From assembly GCF_010093185.1 (NCBI RefSeq), contig NZ_PDWL01000002.1:178660-242659 (forward strand): a stretch of 64,000 bases of DNA, written 5' to 3'. Both the position numbers and the translations under genes were made by a program. The notes under the pieces are model-generated. The model saw only the letters and a program-made list of their open reading frames with translations, did no database searches and was not told the DNA's origin. This DNA is from Pseudoxanthomonas jiangsuensis (GTDB lineage Bacteria > Pseudomonadota > Gammaproteobacteria > Xanthomonadales > Xanthomonadaceae). Below, piece after piece: positions 37,792-47,042 of this stretch. Numbering within the stretch: the first letter of the stretch is position 1; each line of letters opens with the position of its first letter.

Positions 37792-38757
37792 GACCGCTAC
37801 GAACGCATCAACGCCCTGCATCGCATCCTCAAGGCCGCGCGCTATCCGGTGACGGTGCCGCGGCTGCAGGAGGAGCTGGGCTGCTCGCGCGCCACCGTCT
37901 ACCGCGACCTGGCTTTCCTGCGCGATGCGCTGATGGCGCCGGTGGAGGGCGACGGCGAGGCCGGGTTCCGCTACGCGGCCGGCGAGAGCGACCGTTTCGA
38001 ACTGCCGGGGCTGTGGCTCAGTTCCGAGGAACTGCACGCCCTGCTGGCCTCGCAGCAGCTGCTCAAGCGCACCGGCGGCGGGGTGCTGTCGACGGTGCTG
38101 GCGCCGTTGCAGCAGAGGATCGAGGGCCTGCTCGCGGCGCAGGCCGGGGCCAGCCACTGGCCGGTGGAGCGGGTGCGGGTGATCCCGCACCGTGGGCGGC
38201 GGCTGGACGAGGCCAGTTTCCGCACGGTGGCCTCGGCGGTGCTGGAGCGGCGGCGGCTGGCGTTCGAGTACCGGGCGCGCTCGACCGACGAGACCACCCG
38301 GCGCAAGGTTTCGCCGCAGAGGATCACCCACTACCGCGACAACTGGTACCTGGACGCCTGGGACCACGAGCGCGAGGCCCTGCGCAGCTTCGCGGTGGAC
38401 CGGGTGGTGCAGGCGCGGTTGCTGGACGAGCCGGCGCAGGACCTGGAGGAAGGGGTGCTGGATCAGCACCTGGCCTCCAGTTACGGGATCTTCTCGGGCG
38501 AGCCGAAGGGCTGGGCGACGATCGTGTTCAGCCCGAAGGTGGCGCGCTGGGTGGCCGACGAGCACTGGCACTCCAAGCAGCAGGGGCGTTTCCTGGCCGA
38601 TGGCCGCTACGAGCTGAAGCTGCCCTACAGCGTGCCGCGCGAGCTGCTGATGGACGTGCTGCACTATGGCGCGGACGCGGAGATCGTCGAGCCGGCGATG
38701 CTGCGCGAACAGGCCAAGTCGCATCTGGCACTGGCCCTGGCGCAGTACGACCGCTGA
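37789..38757 (+). CDS. HTH-WYL transcriptional regulator (YafY family)
   Basis: 322 aa. An N-terminal HTH_11 domain (DRYERINALHRILKAARYPV, GCSRATVYRDLAFLRD) is followed by a WYL ligand-binding domain (about residues 145-225; LAFEYRARSTDETTRR, then ISPQR-like VSPQRITHYRDNWYLDAWD) and a C-terminal WCX extension (about 235-320). WYL regulators sense nucleic acids or other ligands and often govern DNA-damage or phage-defence genes, but nothing of that type lies here. The ATG at 37789 keeps the full HTH and has a -10 box 6 nt before it. Targets unknown. Confidence 0.9.
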   Translation: MDRYERINALHRILKAARYPVTVPRLQEELGCSRATVYRDLAFLRDALMAPVEGDGEAGFRYAAGESDRFELPGLWLSSEELHALLASQQLLKRTGGGVLSTVLAPLQQRIEGLLAAQAGASHWPVERVRVIPHRGRRLDEASFRTVASAVLERRRLAFEYRARSTDETTRRKVSPQRITHYRDNWYLDAWDHEREALRSFAVDRVVQARLLDEPAQDLEEGVLDQHLASSYGIFSGEPKGWATIVFSPKVARWVADEHWHSKQQGRFLADGRYELKLPYSVPRELLMDVLHYGADAEIVEPAMLREQAKSHLALALAQYDR

Positions 38758-38832
38758 GGTGGCGCTCGCCTGATCGCAGCCCGTGAGATGACCCGCCCGC
38801 ACCCTGCGGCTCCAATCCGAGGAGTCGCCGTC

Positions 38833-39177
38833 ATGTCGATCTGGTCGCCCACGCCTGCCGCCTGTGCCCGTCCCGCCGACCGCCTGGCCGGCCTGCCCGA
38901 TCCGGCGCTGGAGCGCCTGCTGCGCCGCTGGCTCGGCTGCGGCCTGCTGGCGGTGTGCCTGGTGCCGGCCCTGCGCGGCTCCAGCGAGTGGATCGGCTGG
39001 TGGCCGATGTGGCTGGTCGGGATGCCGCTGGCGGCCTGGTGGGCCTTGCATCGCTTCCAGCTGCCGCAGGCCACGGCCACGGTGCTGGCGCGGGGCATGC
39101 GCCGGCTGCGGCCGCACCGGCAGGCCCGCCGGCGCCGGCCGCCGGCCGCGCCGGGACTGCGCCGGCGCGCTGCCTGA
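38833..39177 (+). CDS. small membrane protein, function unknown
   Basis: 114 aa with two hydrophobic segments (LGCGLLAVCLVPALRG and WWPMWLVGMPLAAWWALH), ending in a very Arg/Pro-rich tail of about 35 residues. The ATG at 38833 is preceded by GAGGAG at 8 nt; an ATG 15 codons upstream is possible. I do not recognise the family. It lies 75 nt after the WYL regulator and may be cotranscribed. Confidence 0.65.
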   Translation: MSIWSPTPAACARPADRLAGLPDPALERLLRRWLGCGLLAVCLVPALRGSSEWIGWWPMWLVGMPLAAWWALHRFQLPQATATVLARGMRRLRPHRQARRRRPPAAPGLRRRAA

Positions 39178-39279
39178 GGGGGCAGGGCGGGCCCGCCCGC
39201 GGGCCTGACCATCGGCAGGGGGAGCGGTCCGCCCGCCTGTGCTAGCGTCATCGGCTGTCCAATGTTTCCGGAGCAACCG

Positions 39280-41406
39280 ATGTCGCGTCTTGCCCAGGCC
39301 TGCCTGTTCGCGGGTCTCATCGCCGCCGGTGCGGCCCATGCCCAGGAGCCGACCGTGGCCGACGACCCCTACCAGTGGCTCGAGGACGTGACCGGCGACA
39401 AGCCGCTGGACTGGGTGCGGGCGCAGAACGCCAGGACCGACGCCGCCCTGGCCTCGACCCCCGAGTTCAAGGCGATGGAGGCCGGCATCCGCGAGGTGCT
39501 CGACTCGGACGCCAAGATCCCCGGGGTGCAGAAGATCGGCGCGTACTACTACAACTTCTGGAAGGACCGGAACCACGAGCGCGGCATCTGGCGCCGGACC
39601 ACGCTGGAGGAGTACCGCAAGCCGAACCCGGCCTGGGAGACCATCCTCGACCTGGACGCGCTGAACAAGGCCGAGGGCGAGAACTGGGTCTGGCACGGCG
39701 CCGACTGCCTGCGCCCGGCCTACGCGCGCTGCCTGATCGCCTTGTCGCGCGGCGGCGCCGACGCCGACGTCACCCGCGAGTTCGACCTGGAGAACAAGGC
39801 CTGGATCCAGGGCGGCTTCTTCCGTCCCGAGGCCAAGGGCGGGCTGGGCTGGATCGACCAGGACAACGTCTACGTGTTCACCGACTTCGGCGCCGGCTCG
39901 ATGACCGAGTCGGGCTACCCGCGCGTGGTCAAGCGCTGGAAGCGCGGCACCCCGCTGGAATCGGCCCAGGTGGTGTACGAAGGCAAGGCCGACGACATGT
40001 ACATCGCCGCCTTCCACGACGACACCCCCGGCTTCGAGCGCGACTTCGTCAGCCGCACCCTGGCCTTCTACAACGACGAGCTGTACCTGGCCGGCAAGGA
40101 CGGTGACCTGGCCAAGGTCGACGTGCCCAATTCGGCCAACAAGGGGGTCAAGCGCGAATGGCTGACCCTGGAGCTGCGCGAGCCGTGGACTGTGGGCGGC
40201 AGGACGTACGCGGCCGGCTCGCTGCTGGCGGCGAAGTTCGACGACTTCATGGCCGGCGAGCGCGATTTCGAGGTGCTGTTCGAGCCGACCGAGCGCAGCT
40301 CGCTGGCCAGCTTCAGCTGGACCCGCTCGCACCTGGTGCTGAACGTGCTGGAGGACGTGAAGAACCGCCTGTCCGTGCTCACCCCCGGCAAGGACGGCTG
40401 GGCCCGCAGCGAATTCACCGGCGCGCCGGCGTTCGGCACCCTGGGCGTGTCGGCGGTGGACAGCGACGAGTCCGACGCGGTCTGGCTGACCGCCACCGAC
40501 TACCTGACCCCGAGCACCCTGTCGCTGGCCGACATCGGCAAGCAGCCGGAACAGCTGAAGGCGATGCCGGCGTTCTTCGATGGTTCCAAGGACGTGATCG
40601 AGCAGCACTTCGCCACCAGCAAGGACGGCACCCGGGTGCCGTACTTCCTGGTCCGGCCGAAGGCGCTGGCGCCCGGCGGCAAGACCCCGACCCTGCTGTA
40701 CGGCTACGGCGGCTTCGAGATCTCGCTGACCCCCGGCTACTCCGGCGGCCTCGGCCGGGCCTGGCTGGAGCGCGGCGGCGTGTACGCGGTGGCCAACATC
40801 CGCGGCGGCGGCGAGTACGGCCCGCGCTGGCACCAGGCCGCGCTCAAGGCCAACCGGCACAAGGCCTACGAGGACATGGCCGCGGTCGCCCAGGACCTGG
40901 TCAAGCGCGGCATCACCTCGCCGGCGCACCTGGGCGTGCAGGGCGGCAGCAACGGCGGCCTGCTCACCGGCAACATGCTCACCCAGTACCCGGAGCTGTT
41001 CGGCGCGGTGGTGGTGCAGGTGCCGCTGCTGGACATGAAGCGCTACAACAAGCTGCTGGCCGGCGCCTCGTGGATGGCCGAGTACGGCAACCCGGACACC
41101 GCCGACTGGGAGTTCATCAAGACCTTCTCGCCCTACCACCTGTTCGACCCGAAGAAGGAATATCCGCCGGTGATCTTCCTCACCTCCACCCGCGACGACC
41201 GGGTCCACCCGGGCCACGCGCGCAAGATGGCGGCGAAGATGATCGAGGCCGGCAAGGACGTGACCTACTACGAGAACATCGAGGGCGGCCACGGCGGCGC
41301 GGCCAACAACGCCCAGGCCGCGCACATGTCGGCGCTGGCCTACGCCTTCCTCTGGCAGCGGCTCGGCGGCCAGGCCGCGGGCGCCGCGGCCGGCGCGAAG
41401 AAGTAA
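39280..41406 (+). CDS. prolyl oligopeptidase family serine peptidase (S9A), exported
   Basis: 708 aa. A signal peptide (MSRLAQACLFAGLIAAGAAHAQ) precedes an N-terminal seven-bladed propeller (DDPYQWLEDVTGDKPLDWV opening) and a C-terminal alpha/beta-hydrolase domain with nucleophile S557 in GVQGGSNGGLL; the acid and histidine lie in STRDDRVHPGHA and EGGHGG. It cleaves short peptides after proline or other residues in the periplasm. The ATG at 39280 has GGAG at 6 nt. A second S9 peptidase follows 148 nt downstream on the same strand. Confidence 0.92.
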   Translation: MSRLAQACLFAGLIAAGAAHAQEPTVADDPYQWLEDVTGDKPLDWVRAQNARTDAALASTPEFKAMEAGIREVLDSDAKIPGVQKIGAYYYNFWKDRNHERGIWRRTTLEEYRKPNPAWETILDLDALNKAEGENWVWHGADCLRPAYARCLIALSRGGADADVTREFDLENKAWIQGGFFRPEAKGGLGWIDQDNVYVFTDFGAGSMTESGYPRVVKRWKRGTPLESAQVVYEGKADDMYIAAFHDDTPGFERDFVSRTLAFYNDELYLAGKDGDLAKVDVPNSANKGVKREWLTLELREPWTVGGRTYAAGSLLAAKFDDFMAGERDFEVLFEPTERSSLASFSWTRSHLVLNVLEDVKNRLSVLTPGKDGWARSEFTGAPAFGTLGVSAVDSDESDAVWLTATDYLTPSTLSLADIGKQPEQLKAMPAFFDGSKDVIEQHFATSKDGTRVPYFLVRPKALAPGGKTPTLLYGYGGFEISLTPGYSGGLGRAWLERGGVYAVANIRGGGEYGPRWHQAALKANRHKAYEDMAAVAQDLVKRGITSPAHLGVQGGSNGGLLTGNMLTQYPELFGAVVVQVPLLDMKRYNKLLAGASWMAEYGNPDTADWEFIKTFSPYHLFDPKKEYPPVIFLTSTRDDRVHPGHARKMAAKMIEAGKDVTYYENIEGGHGGAANNAQAAHMSALAYAFLWQRLGGQAAGAAAGAKK

Positions 41407-41554
41407 CGAGGTACCCCGCGCCCCCGGTCCTGGCGGGGGCGCCGCTTTCGGGCGTCGCCTCCCCGTGCCGGGCTATGGCCGGTTCGGAGGCGTCGCCAGG
41501 CCCGGCGCGGTGGACGCTGCCGGCGGCTGGATTTCCCACCCGGAACCCCGATCC

Positions 41555-43738
41555 ATGAGAATGCCCCTCCCGCTCGCCCTCGCCGTGCTGATGACCACCA
41601 CCGCTCCTTCCGCTTCCGCCGCCGACCCGACCCCGCCCGACGTGGCGCGCAAGCCGCACACGGTGACCGCCCCGTTCGGCGCCAGCCGCCAGGACGACTA
41701 CTACTGGCTGCGCGACGACGCGCGCGAGGACAAGGCGATGCTCGGCTACCTGGAGGCCGAGAACGCCTACGCCGATGCGCTGATGGCGCCGCTGCGGCCG
41801 CTGCAGGAGCAGCTGTACGGGGAGATCGTCGGCCGGATCAAGCAGGACGACAGCTCGGTGCCCTACCGCGACCGCGGCTGGTGGTACTACAGCCGCTACG
41901 AGAGCGGCAAGGACTACCCGGTGCACGCGCGGCGCAAGGACGCCGCCGGGGTGGACGCACTGTCGATCCAGGCGGCGAACGCCAAGGGCGACTTCAACGG
42001 CGAGCAGGTCCTGCTGGACCTCAACGTCATGGCCGCCGGCAAGGGCTACTTCGGCGTGGACGACTACGAGGTCAGCCCGGACAACCGGATCCTGGCCTGG
42101 GCCGAGGACGACGTCGGCCGCCGCCAGTACACGATCCGTTTCCGCGACCTGGAGACCGGCAAGGACTATCCGGACGCGATCCCTGGCGTGTCCGCCAACG
42201 TGGTCTGGGCCGATGACAACCGCACCCTGTTCTACGTCGAGAACGACCCGGAAACGCTGCTGACCGTGCGGGTGAAGAAGCACGTGCTCGGCACTCCGGT
42301 GGCGCAGGACGTGCTGGTGTACGAGGAGGAAGACGACAGCTTCTACATGGGTATCGGCCGCACCCGCGACGAGAAGTTCATCACCATTGGCGTCGAGAGC
42401 ACGGTCTCGTCCGAGCTGCGCTATGCGCCGGCGGCCGATCCGCAGGCGTTCACCGTGCTGGCCCCGCGCCAGCGCGATGTGGAGTACGACGCCGACCACC
42501 TCGGCGGCCGCTGGGTGATCCGCACCAATGCCGACGGCGCCACCAACTTCAAGCTGGCCACCGCGCCCAGCGACGCGACCTCGCGCGCGCAGTGGCGCGA
42601 CTGGCTGGCCCACGACCCGCAGGTGTTCATCGAGGGCTACGAGCTGTTCGACGGCTTCACCGCCATCGCCGAGCGCTCCGGCGGGCTGGAGCGGATCCGC
42701 CTGGCCAAGCTCGACGGGAACGGCGGCATCGCCAGCCAGGAGTACGTGGCCGCCGACGAGCCGGCCTATTCGATGGGCCTGGCCGCCAACCCGGAGCCGG
42801 ACAGCCCCTGGCTGCGCTATGGCTACACCTCGCTGGCCACCCCGGCCACCACCTACGAACTGAACATGGCCACCGGCGAGCGCCGCCTGCTCAAGCAGCA
42901 GCCGGTGCCCGGCTACGACCCGTCGAAGTACGTGACCGAGCGGGTCTGGATCGAGGCCCGCGACGGGGTGAAGGTGCCGGTGTCGCTGGTCTACCGGCAG
43001 GGCTTCGTCAAGGACGGCACCGCGCCGCTGTTCCAGTACGCCTACGGCAGCTACGGCATCTCGATGGACCCGGGCTTCAACGGCCCGGTGGTGAGCCTGC
43101 TCGACCGCGGCGTGGTCTACGCCATCGCCCACATCCGCGGCGGCCAGGAGATGGGCCGGCAGTGGTACGAGGACGGCAAGCTGCTGCGCAAGCAGAACAC
43201 CTTCAACGACTTCGTCGACGTCACCCGCGGGCTGGTGGCGCAGGGCTACGCGGCCAAGGACCGGGTGGCGGCGATGGGCGGCAGCGCCGGCGGCCTGCTG
43301 ATGGGCGCGGTGGCCAACCAGGCGCCGGGCGACTACCGGGCGATGGTGGCGCAGGTGCCGTTCGTGGACGTGGTCACGACCATGCTCGACGCCTCGATTC
43401 CGCTGACCACCAACGAATACGACGAGTGGGGCAACCCGGAGCAGAAGCCGTTCTACGACTACATGCTCTCGTACTCGCCCTACGACAACGTCGCCGCGCA
43501 GGCGTATCCGGCGCTGTTCGTCGGCACCGGGCTGTGGGATTCGCAGGTGCAGTACTGGGAGCCGGCCAAGTGGGTGGCGAAGCTGCGCGACGTGAACACC
43601 GGCACGCATCCGGTCCTGTTCCGCACCAACATGGAAGCGGGCCACGGCGGCAAGTCCGGCCGATTCCGCCGATTCCGCGAGCAGGCCGAGTACTACGCCT
43701 TCGTCCTCGACCAGCTGGGCGTGCGCGAGGCGCCCTGA
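41555..43738 (+). CDS. ptrB: oligopeptidase B (S9A), with signal peptide
   Basis: 727 aa. A hydrophobic N-terminal segment ending APSASAAD looks like a signal peptide, whereas classic PtrB is cytoplasmic. The rest aligns well with oligopeptidase B throughout: DDYYWLRDD, AEDDVGRRQYTIRFRDLETG, HIRGGQEMGRQWYEDGKLL, nucleophile S577 in AMGGSAGGLLMG, D662 in GLWDSQVQYWEPAKW and H697 in AGHGGKSGRF. It should cut after Arg or Lys in short peptides. I chose the ATG at 41555, where the signal peptide begins. Second of two adjacent S9 genes. Confidence 0.92.
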   Translation: MRMPLPLALAVLMTTTAPSASAADPTPPDVARKPHTVTAPFGASRQDDYYWLRDDAREDKAMLGYLEAENAYADALMAPLRPLQEQLYGEIVGRIKQDDSSVPYRDRGWWYYSRYESGKDYPVHARRKDAAGVDALSIQAANAKGDFNGEQVLLDLNVMAAGKGYFGVDDYEVSPDNRILAWAEDDVGRRQYTIRFRDLETGKDYPDAIPGVSANVVWADDNRTLFYVENDPETLLTVRVKKHVLGTPVAQDVLVYEEEDDSFYMGIGRTRDEKFITIGVESTVSSELRYAPAADPQAFTVLAPRQRDVEYDADHLGGRWVIRTNADGATNFKLATAPSDATSRAQWRDWLAHDPQVFIEGYELFDGFTAIAERSGGLERIRLAKLDGNGGIASQEYVAADEPAYSMGLAANPEPDSPWLRYGYTSLATPATTYELNMATGERRLLKQQPVPGYDPSKYVTERVWIEARDGVKVPVSLVYRQGFVKDGTAPLFQYAYGSYGISMDPGFNGPVVSLLDRGVVYAIAHIRGGQEMGRQWYEDGKLLRKQNTFNDFVDVTRGLVAQGYAAKDRVAAMGGSAGGLLMGAVANQAPGDYRAMVAQVPFVDVVTTMLDASIPLTTNEYDEWGNPEQKPFYDYMLSYSPYDNVAAQAYPALFVGTGLWDSQVQYWEPAKWVAKLRDVNTGTHPVLFRTNMEAGHGGKSGRFRRFREQAEYYAFVLDQLGVREAP

Positions 43739-43828
43739 CCCCGGCGTTTCGCGTCCCGCAACCGCGCCATCCACGCCTCCGATCGCATCGATCCTCCATT
43801 CCGATGTCGCCGCAGCGGCCGGCCCGCC

Positions 43829-43844
43829 TATGATGGCGGCGATG
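43829..43844 (+). promoter_or_regulatory. predicted leaderless promoter -10 box of the DUF454 gene
   Basis: TATGAT at 43829-43834, 7 nt, then the ATG at 43842. No Shine-Dalgarno sequence. Confidence 0.4.
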
Positions 43845-44243
43845 AGCGATCGACACCGCTTCCGCTGGGCATGGTGGCTGCTGGCCTACGCCAGCCTGGG
43901 CGTGGGCATCGTCGGCATCTTCCTGCCCGGCCTGCCGACCACGGTGTTCATCCTGATCGCGGCCTGGGCCGCGGCGCGCGGATCGGAGCGCCTGGAGCAG
44001 CGCCTGCTGGCCGATCCGCGCTTCGGCCCGGTGATCCGGGCCTGGCGCGCACACCGGGCGGTGCCGCGGCGGGCGAAGTGGGCGGCGACCTGGGCGATGC
44101 TGGCCTGCGCGGCGATCCTGCTGGCGGTGATGGTGGCCGTGCCCTCGCACCGGGTCTGGATGGTGGCCCTGCCGATCGGCTGCATGGCCGTGGTCGGCAC
44201 CTGGCTGTGGCTGCGTCCCGAGCCGCCGCCCGATCCCCTCTAG
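43842..44243 (+). CDS. DUF454 (YbaN-like) membrane protein
   Basis: 133-aa inner-membrane protein of the YbaN/DUF454 family: GVGIVGIFLPGLPTTVFILIAAW in the first span, LLADPRFGPVIRAWRAHRAVP between spans, and two further helices. Function unknown. The start is chosen at 43842 because a TATGAT -10 box overlaps the upstream ATGs (43830 and 43833) and sits 7 nt before this one. Confidence 0.85.
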   Translation: MSDRHRFRWAWWLLAYASLGVGIVGIFLPGLPTTVFILIAAWAAARGSERLEQRLLADPRFGPVIRAWRAHRAVPRRAKWAATWAMLACAAILLAVMVAVPSHRVWMVALPIGCMAVVGTWLWLRPEPPPDPL

Positions 44244-44279
44244 GCGCCGGCTGCACACGGTGCCCGGGCATGGCCTCGC

Positions 44280-44295
44280 TATACTTCCGGCCATG
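44280..44295 (+). promoter_or_regulatory. lptM: predicted leaderless promoter -10 box of lptM
   Basis: TATACT at 44280-44285, 7 nt, then the ATG at 44293. It would drive lptM-dapF-DUF484-xerC as a leaderless operon message. Confidence 0.5.
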
Positions 44296-44499
44296 AACGC
44301 CAAGCCGATCGTTTCCGCCGTCGCAACCGCCCTGCTGCTCGCCGCCTGCGGCAACAAGGGCCCTTTGGTGATGCCGCAGAAGCCGGTCCCGGTGGAGCAG
44401 CCGGCTCCGGCCGCGCCCGCTTCCGGAACCGAAGCGCCGGCACAGCCGGCCGAACCGCTGCCGGCCCCGCCTGCCGGCGGCGACCCGTCCGATGGCTGA
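44293..44499 (+). CDS. lptM: LPS translocon maturation chaperone LptM (YifL-like lipoprotein)
   Basis: 68 aa. A short signal sequence with lipobox LLAAC and the conserved [10 protein letters not shown] start of the mature protein, matching LptM/YifL (CGxKGPLxxP). The rest is Pro/Ala-rich. In Escherichia coli LptM helps LptD form its native disulfides in the outer membrane. It overlaps dapF by 8 nt, the usual lptM-dapF arrangement. Confidence 0.9.
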   Translation: MNAKPIVSAVATALLLAACGNKGPLVMPQKPVPVEQPAPAAPASGTEAPAQPAEPLPAPPAGGDPSDG

Positions 44500-45331
44500 G
44501 ACCCTGCATTTCAGCAAGATGCACGGGGCGGGCAACGACTTCGTCGTGCTCGACCTGCGCGGGGGACTGCGACCGCCCGATGCGGTCCTGGCCGCGCGCC
44601 TGGCCGACCGCCACCGCGGCGTCGGCTGCGACCAGATCCTGACCATCGAGCCGCCACGCAGCGCCGGCGCGGTGGCCGCCTACGGGATCTGGAACGCCGA
44701 CGGCAGCCCCGCCGGCCAGTGCGGCAACGGCGCGCGCTGCGTCGCCGCCTGGCTGGTGCGCGACGGCGCGGCCCGCGGCCCGCGCTTCGTCGTCGACAGC
44801 CCGGCGGGCACGCACCAGGTCGGCAACCTCGGCGGCGGCCGCTATTCGATCGGCATGGGCGTGCCGCGGCTGGAGCCGGCGCAGGTGCCGTTGGCCGGCT
44901 TCGACGTCCCCCAACCCGAATACGCACTGGACGTGTCCGGCCGCAACCTGCGTTTCGGCGCGGTGTCGATGGGCAATCCGCACGCGGTGATCGAGGTCGC
45001 GGACGTCGACGCGGCGCAGGTCGCGGTCATCGGGCCGGCCCTGCAGGCGTCGGCGGCGTTCCCGCAGTCGGTCAACGTCGGTTTCGCCCAGGTGCTGGCG
45101 CCGGACCATGTCCGCCTGCGGGTCTACGAGCGCGGCGCCGGCGAGACCCTGGCCTGCGGCAGCGGCGCCTGCGCGGCGCTGGTGGCGCTGGTGCGGCGCG
45201 GGCGGATCGCGCGCGAGGCGACGGTGTCCTTGCCCGGCGGCGACCTGCGCATCGGCTGGGCCGACGACGGCGCCGAAGTGATCATGGCCGGACCGGCCGC
45301 ATTCGTGTTCGAAGGGGAATGGCAGGCATGA
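44492..45331 (+). CDS. dapF: diaminopimelate epimerase
   Basis: 279 aa. Interconverts LL- and meso-diaminopimelate for lysine and peptidoglycan. The two catalytic cysteines are C77 (GQCGNGARC) and C222 (LACGSGACA); the opening [14 protein letters not shown] is typical. It overlaps lptM by 8 nt and the DUF484 gene by 4 nt. Confidence 0.97.
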   Translation: MAETLHFSKMHGAGNDFVVLDLRGGLRPPDAVLAARLADRHRGVGCDQILTIEPPRSAGAVAAYGIWNADGSPAGQCGNGARCVAAWLVRDGAARGPRFVVDSPAGTHQVGNLGGGRYSIGMGVPRLEPAQVPLAGFDVPQPEYALDVSGRNLRFGAVSMGNPHAVIEVADVDAAQVAVIGPALQASAAFPQSVNVGFAQVLAPDHVRLRVYERGAGETLACGSGACAALVALVRRGRIAREATVSLPGGDLRIGWADDGAEVIMAGPAAFVFEGEWQA

Positions 45332-46020
45332 GCGACGAGCTTCGGGAAAAGCAGGGACAGGACAAGCACGGCGCGCACGAGGTCGCGGCCTGGCTGCGCC
45401 GGCACCCGGGCTTCCTCAAGCAGTTCCCGGACCTGGCCCTGAGCCTGGTGGTGCCGCGCGACGACGGCCGCACCGCGTCGCTGGCCAGCTACCAGCTGGA
45501 GGTGCTGCGCGACAAGAACCGCGAGCTGTCGCGGCGGCTGGCCGAGCTGTCGGCCAACGCCCAGGTCAACGAGCGGCTGGCGGTGCGTACCCACCAGCTG
45601 ACCCTGTCGCTGATGCGCCAGACCAGCTACGCCGACACCCTGCGGGCGATGGCGGCCTCGCTGGCCGAGGATTTCAACGGCGACCTGGTGCGGGTGGTCT
45701 CGTTCCGGCCGGTGGCGGGAATGGAGGACGCGGACTGGCTGCAGGTGCGCGGCGAAGGCGAGCCGGAGATCGATCCGTTCCGCGACGCCCTGCGCGACGG
45801 CGAGCCGTTGTGCGGCCGCCTGCAGGCGGAGAAGAACGCCCTGCTCTACGGGGTGCGGCAGGAGGAGGTACAGTCCAGCGCCCTGCTGGCGCTGAGCGGG
45901 GTCGGCCTGGTCGCGGTCGGCAGCCACGACCCGAACCGGTTCTATCCCGGCATGGGCACCCTGTTCCTGCGGATGATGGGCGAGGCGCTGGTGGTGGCTT
46001 TGCAGCGCTTCGACGACTGA
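45328..46020 (+). CDS. DUF484 family protein (GAF-like)
   Basis: 230 aa. Starts with a helical region ([20 protein letters not shown]), a coiled-coil segment ([20 protein letters not shown]) and a GAF-like domain ending in [18 protein letters not shown]. The family is almost always encoded between dapF and xerC in gammaproteobacteria, as here, but its function is unknown. ATG overlaps the dapF stop. Confidence 0.92.
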   Translation: MSDELREKQGQDKHGAHEVAAWLRRHPGFLKQFPDLALSLVVPRDDGRTASLASYQLEVLRDKNRELSRRLAELSANAQVNERLAVRTHQLTLSLMRQTSYADTLRAMAASLAEDFNGDLVRVVSFRPVAGMEDADWLQVRGEGEPEIDPFRDALRDGEPLCGRLQAEKNALLYGVRQEEVQSSALLALSGVGLVAVGSHDPNRFYPGMGTLFLRMMGEALVVALQRFDD

Positions 46021-46049
46021 GCGGCGGTTCGATCCGCGCGTTCGCGACG

Positions 46050-46946
46050 ATGAGCCACGGCATCGAAGCCTTCCTCGAACACCTGCAGGTGGAGCGCGCG
46101 GTCTCCGCGCACACCCTCGATGCCTACCGCCGCGACCTGGAAGCCCTGCGCGACTGGGCGCAGGGCCGGGGTGCGGGCGAGGTGGCAAGCCTGGATGGCG
46201 AAGCCCTGCGCGCGTTCGTGGCCGCCGAGCACCGCCGCGGACTGTCGCCCAGGAGCCTGCAAAGGCGCCTGTCGGCCTGCCGCAGCTACTACGCCTGGCT
46301 GCTGAAGAACGGCGCGATCCCGGCCAGCCCCGCCGCGGGCCTGCGCGCGCCGAAGGCGCAGCGCAGGCTGCCGCAGGTGCTGGACGTGGACGAGGCGGTG
46401 CGCCTGGTGGAAGTGCCGACCGACGCGCCGCTGGGCCTGCGCGACCGTGCCCTGCTGGAGCTTTTCTATTCCTCCGGCCTGCGCCTGAGCGAACTGTGCG
46501 CCCTGCGCTGGCGCGACCTGCAGGCGGAGGAGGGCCTGGTCACGGTCCTGGGCAAGGGCGGCAAGCAGCGCCAGGTGCCGGTCGGCTCGCACGCGCGCCG
46601 CGCCCTGGGCGAATGGCGCGCCTCCACCGGCGCCGGCGCCGGCGCGGACGATTTCGTATTCCCCGGGCGCGGCGGTGGCGCCATCGGCCAGCGCGCGGTG
46701 CAGGTGCGGATCCGCCAGCTGGCCGTGCGCCAGGGCCTGTTCAAGCACGTGCATCCGCACATGCTGCGGCACAGTTTCGCCAGCCACGTGCTGGAGTCCT
46801 CCGGCGACCTGCGCGGGGTGCAGGAACTGCTCGGCCACGCCTACATCGCCACCACCCAGATCTACACCCACCTGGACTTCCAGCACCTGGCCAAGGTCTA
46901 CGACGCCGCGCATCCGCGGGCGAAGCGGAAGAAGGCTGGCGCCTGA
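46050..46946 (+). CDS. xerC: tyrosine recombinase XerC
   Basis: 298 aa. Works with XerD at dif to resolve chromosome dimers. N-terminal SAM-like core-binding domain (about residues 1-90), C-terminal catalytic domain with R145 (SSGLRLSEL), K in GKGGKQRQ, H237 and R240 (HPHMLRHSF), H in LLGHAYI, and nucleophile Y272 (TQIYTHLD). ATG at 46050 lies 29 nt after the DUF484 stop. Residues and length are those of XerC rather than an integrase. Confidence 0.96.
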   Translation: MSHGIEAFLEHLQVERAVSAHTLDAYRRDLEALRDWAQGRGAGEVASLDGEALRAFVAAEHRRGLSPRSLQRRLSACRSYYAWLLKNGAIPASPAAGLRAPKAQRRLPQVLDVDEAVRLVEVPTDAPLGLRDRALLELFYSSGLRLSELCALRWRDLQAEEGLVTVLGKGGKQRQVPVGSHARRALGEWRASTGAGAGADDFVFPGRGGGAIGQRAVQVRIRQLAVRQGLFKHVHPHMLRHSFASHVLESSGDLRGVQELLGHAYIATTQIYTHLDFQHLAKVYDAAHPRAKRKKAGA

Positions 46947-46949
46947 CCC

Positions 46950-46977
46950 CGTCGTCCCGGCGAACGCCGGGACGACG
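46950..46977. repeat. REP-like palindrome A
   Basis: A 13-bp perfect stem (46950-46962 with 46965-46977) around a 2-nt loop, core GTCCCGGCGAACGCCGGGAC. The same core, with one base changed, recurs after ubiE (50366-50385). It lies just after xerC and could act as a terminator-like or transcript-stabilising element. Confidence 0.75.
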
Positions 46978-46987
46978 ACAGCTGGGC

Positions 46988-47016
46988 CTTGATCGCTTGC
47001 CCGCCCGTCCCCAGAT
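46988..47016 (+). promoter_or_regulatory. hslV: predicted sigma-32 (heat-shock) promoter of hslVU
   Basis: CTTGATC at 46988-46994 and CCCCAGAT at 47009-47016 with a 14-nt spacer fit the RpoH consensus (CTTGAAA, 11-16 nt, CCCCATNT) in all but about three positions. Transcription would begin near 47023 and give a leader of about 20 nt with GGAGG. hslVU is a heat-shock operon in other proteobacteria. Confidence 0.55.
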
Positions 47017-47042
47017 CGGCGGGACAGCTCACCGGAGGCCGC

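Noticed and set aside
36760..41325. A minus-strand frame of about 1520 codons across the WYL regulator and first S9 peptidase
   Set aside because: Antisense shadow. The plus-strand products carry full catalytic motifs; this frame has none and begins inside a real gene.
46050..46946. xerC as a phage or integron integrase
   Set aside because: Its place after DUF484 and dapF, its length and its residues are those of housekeeping XerC.
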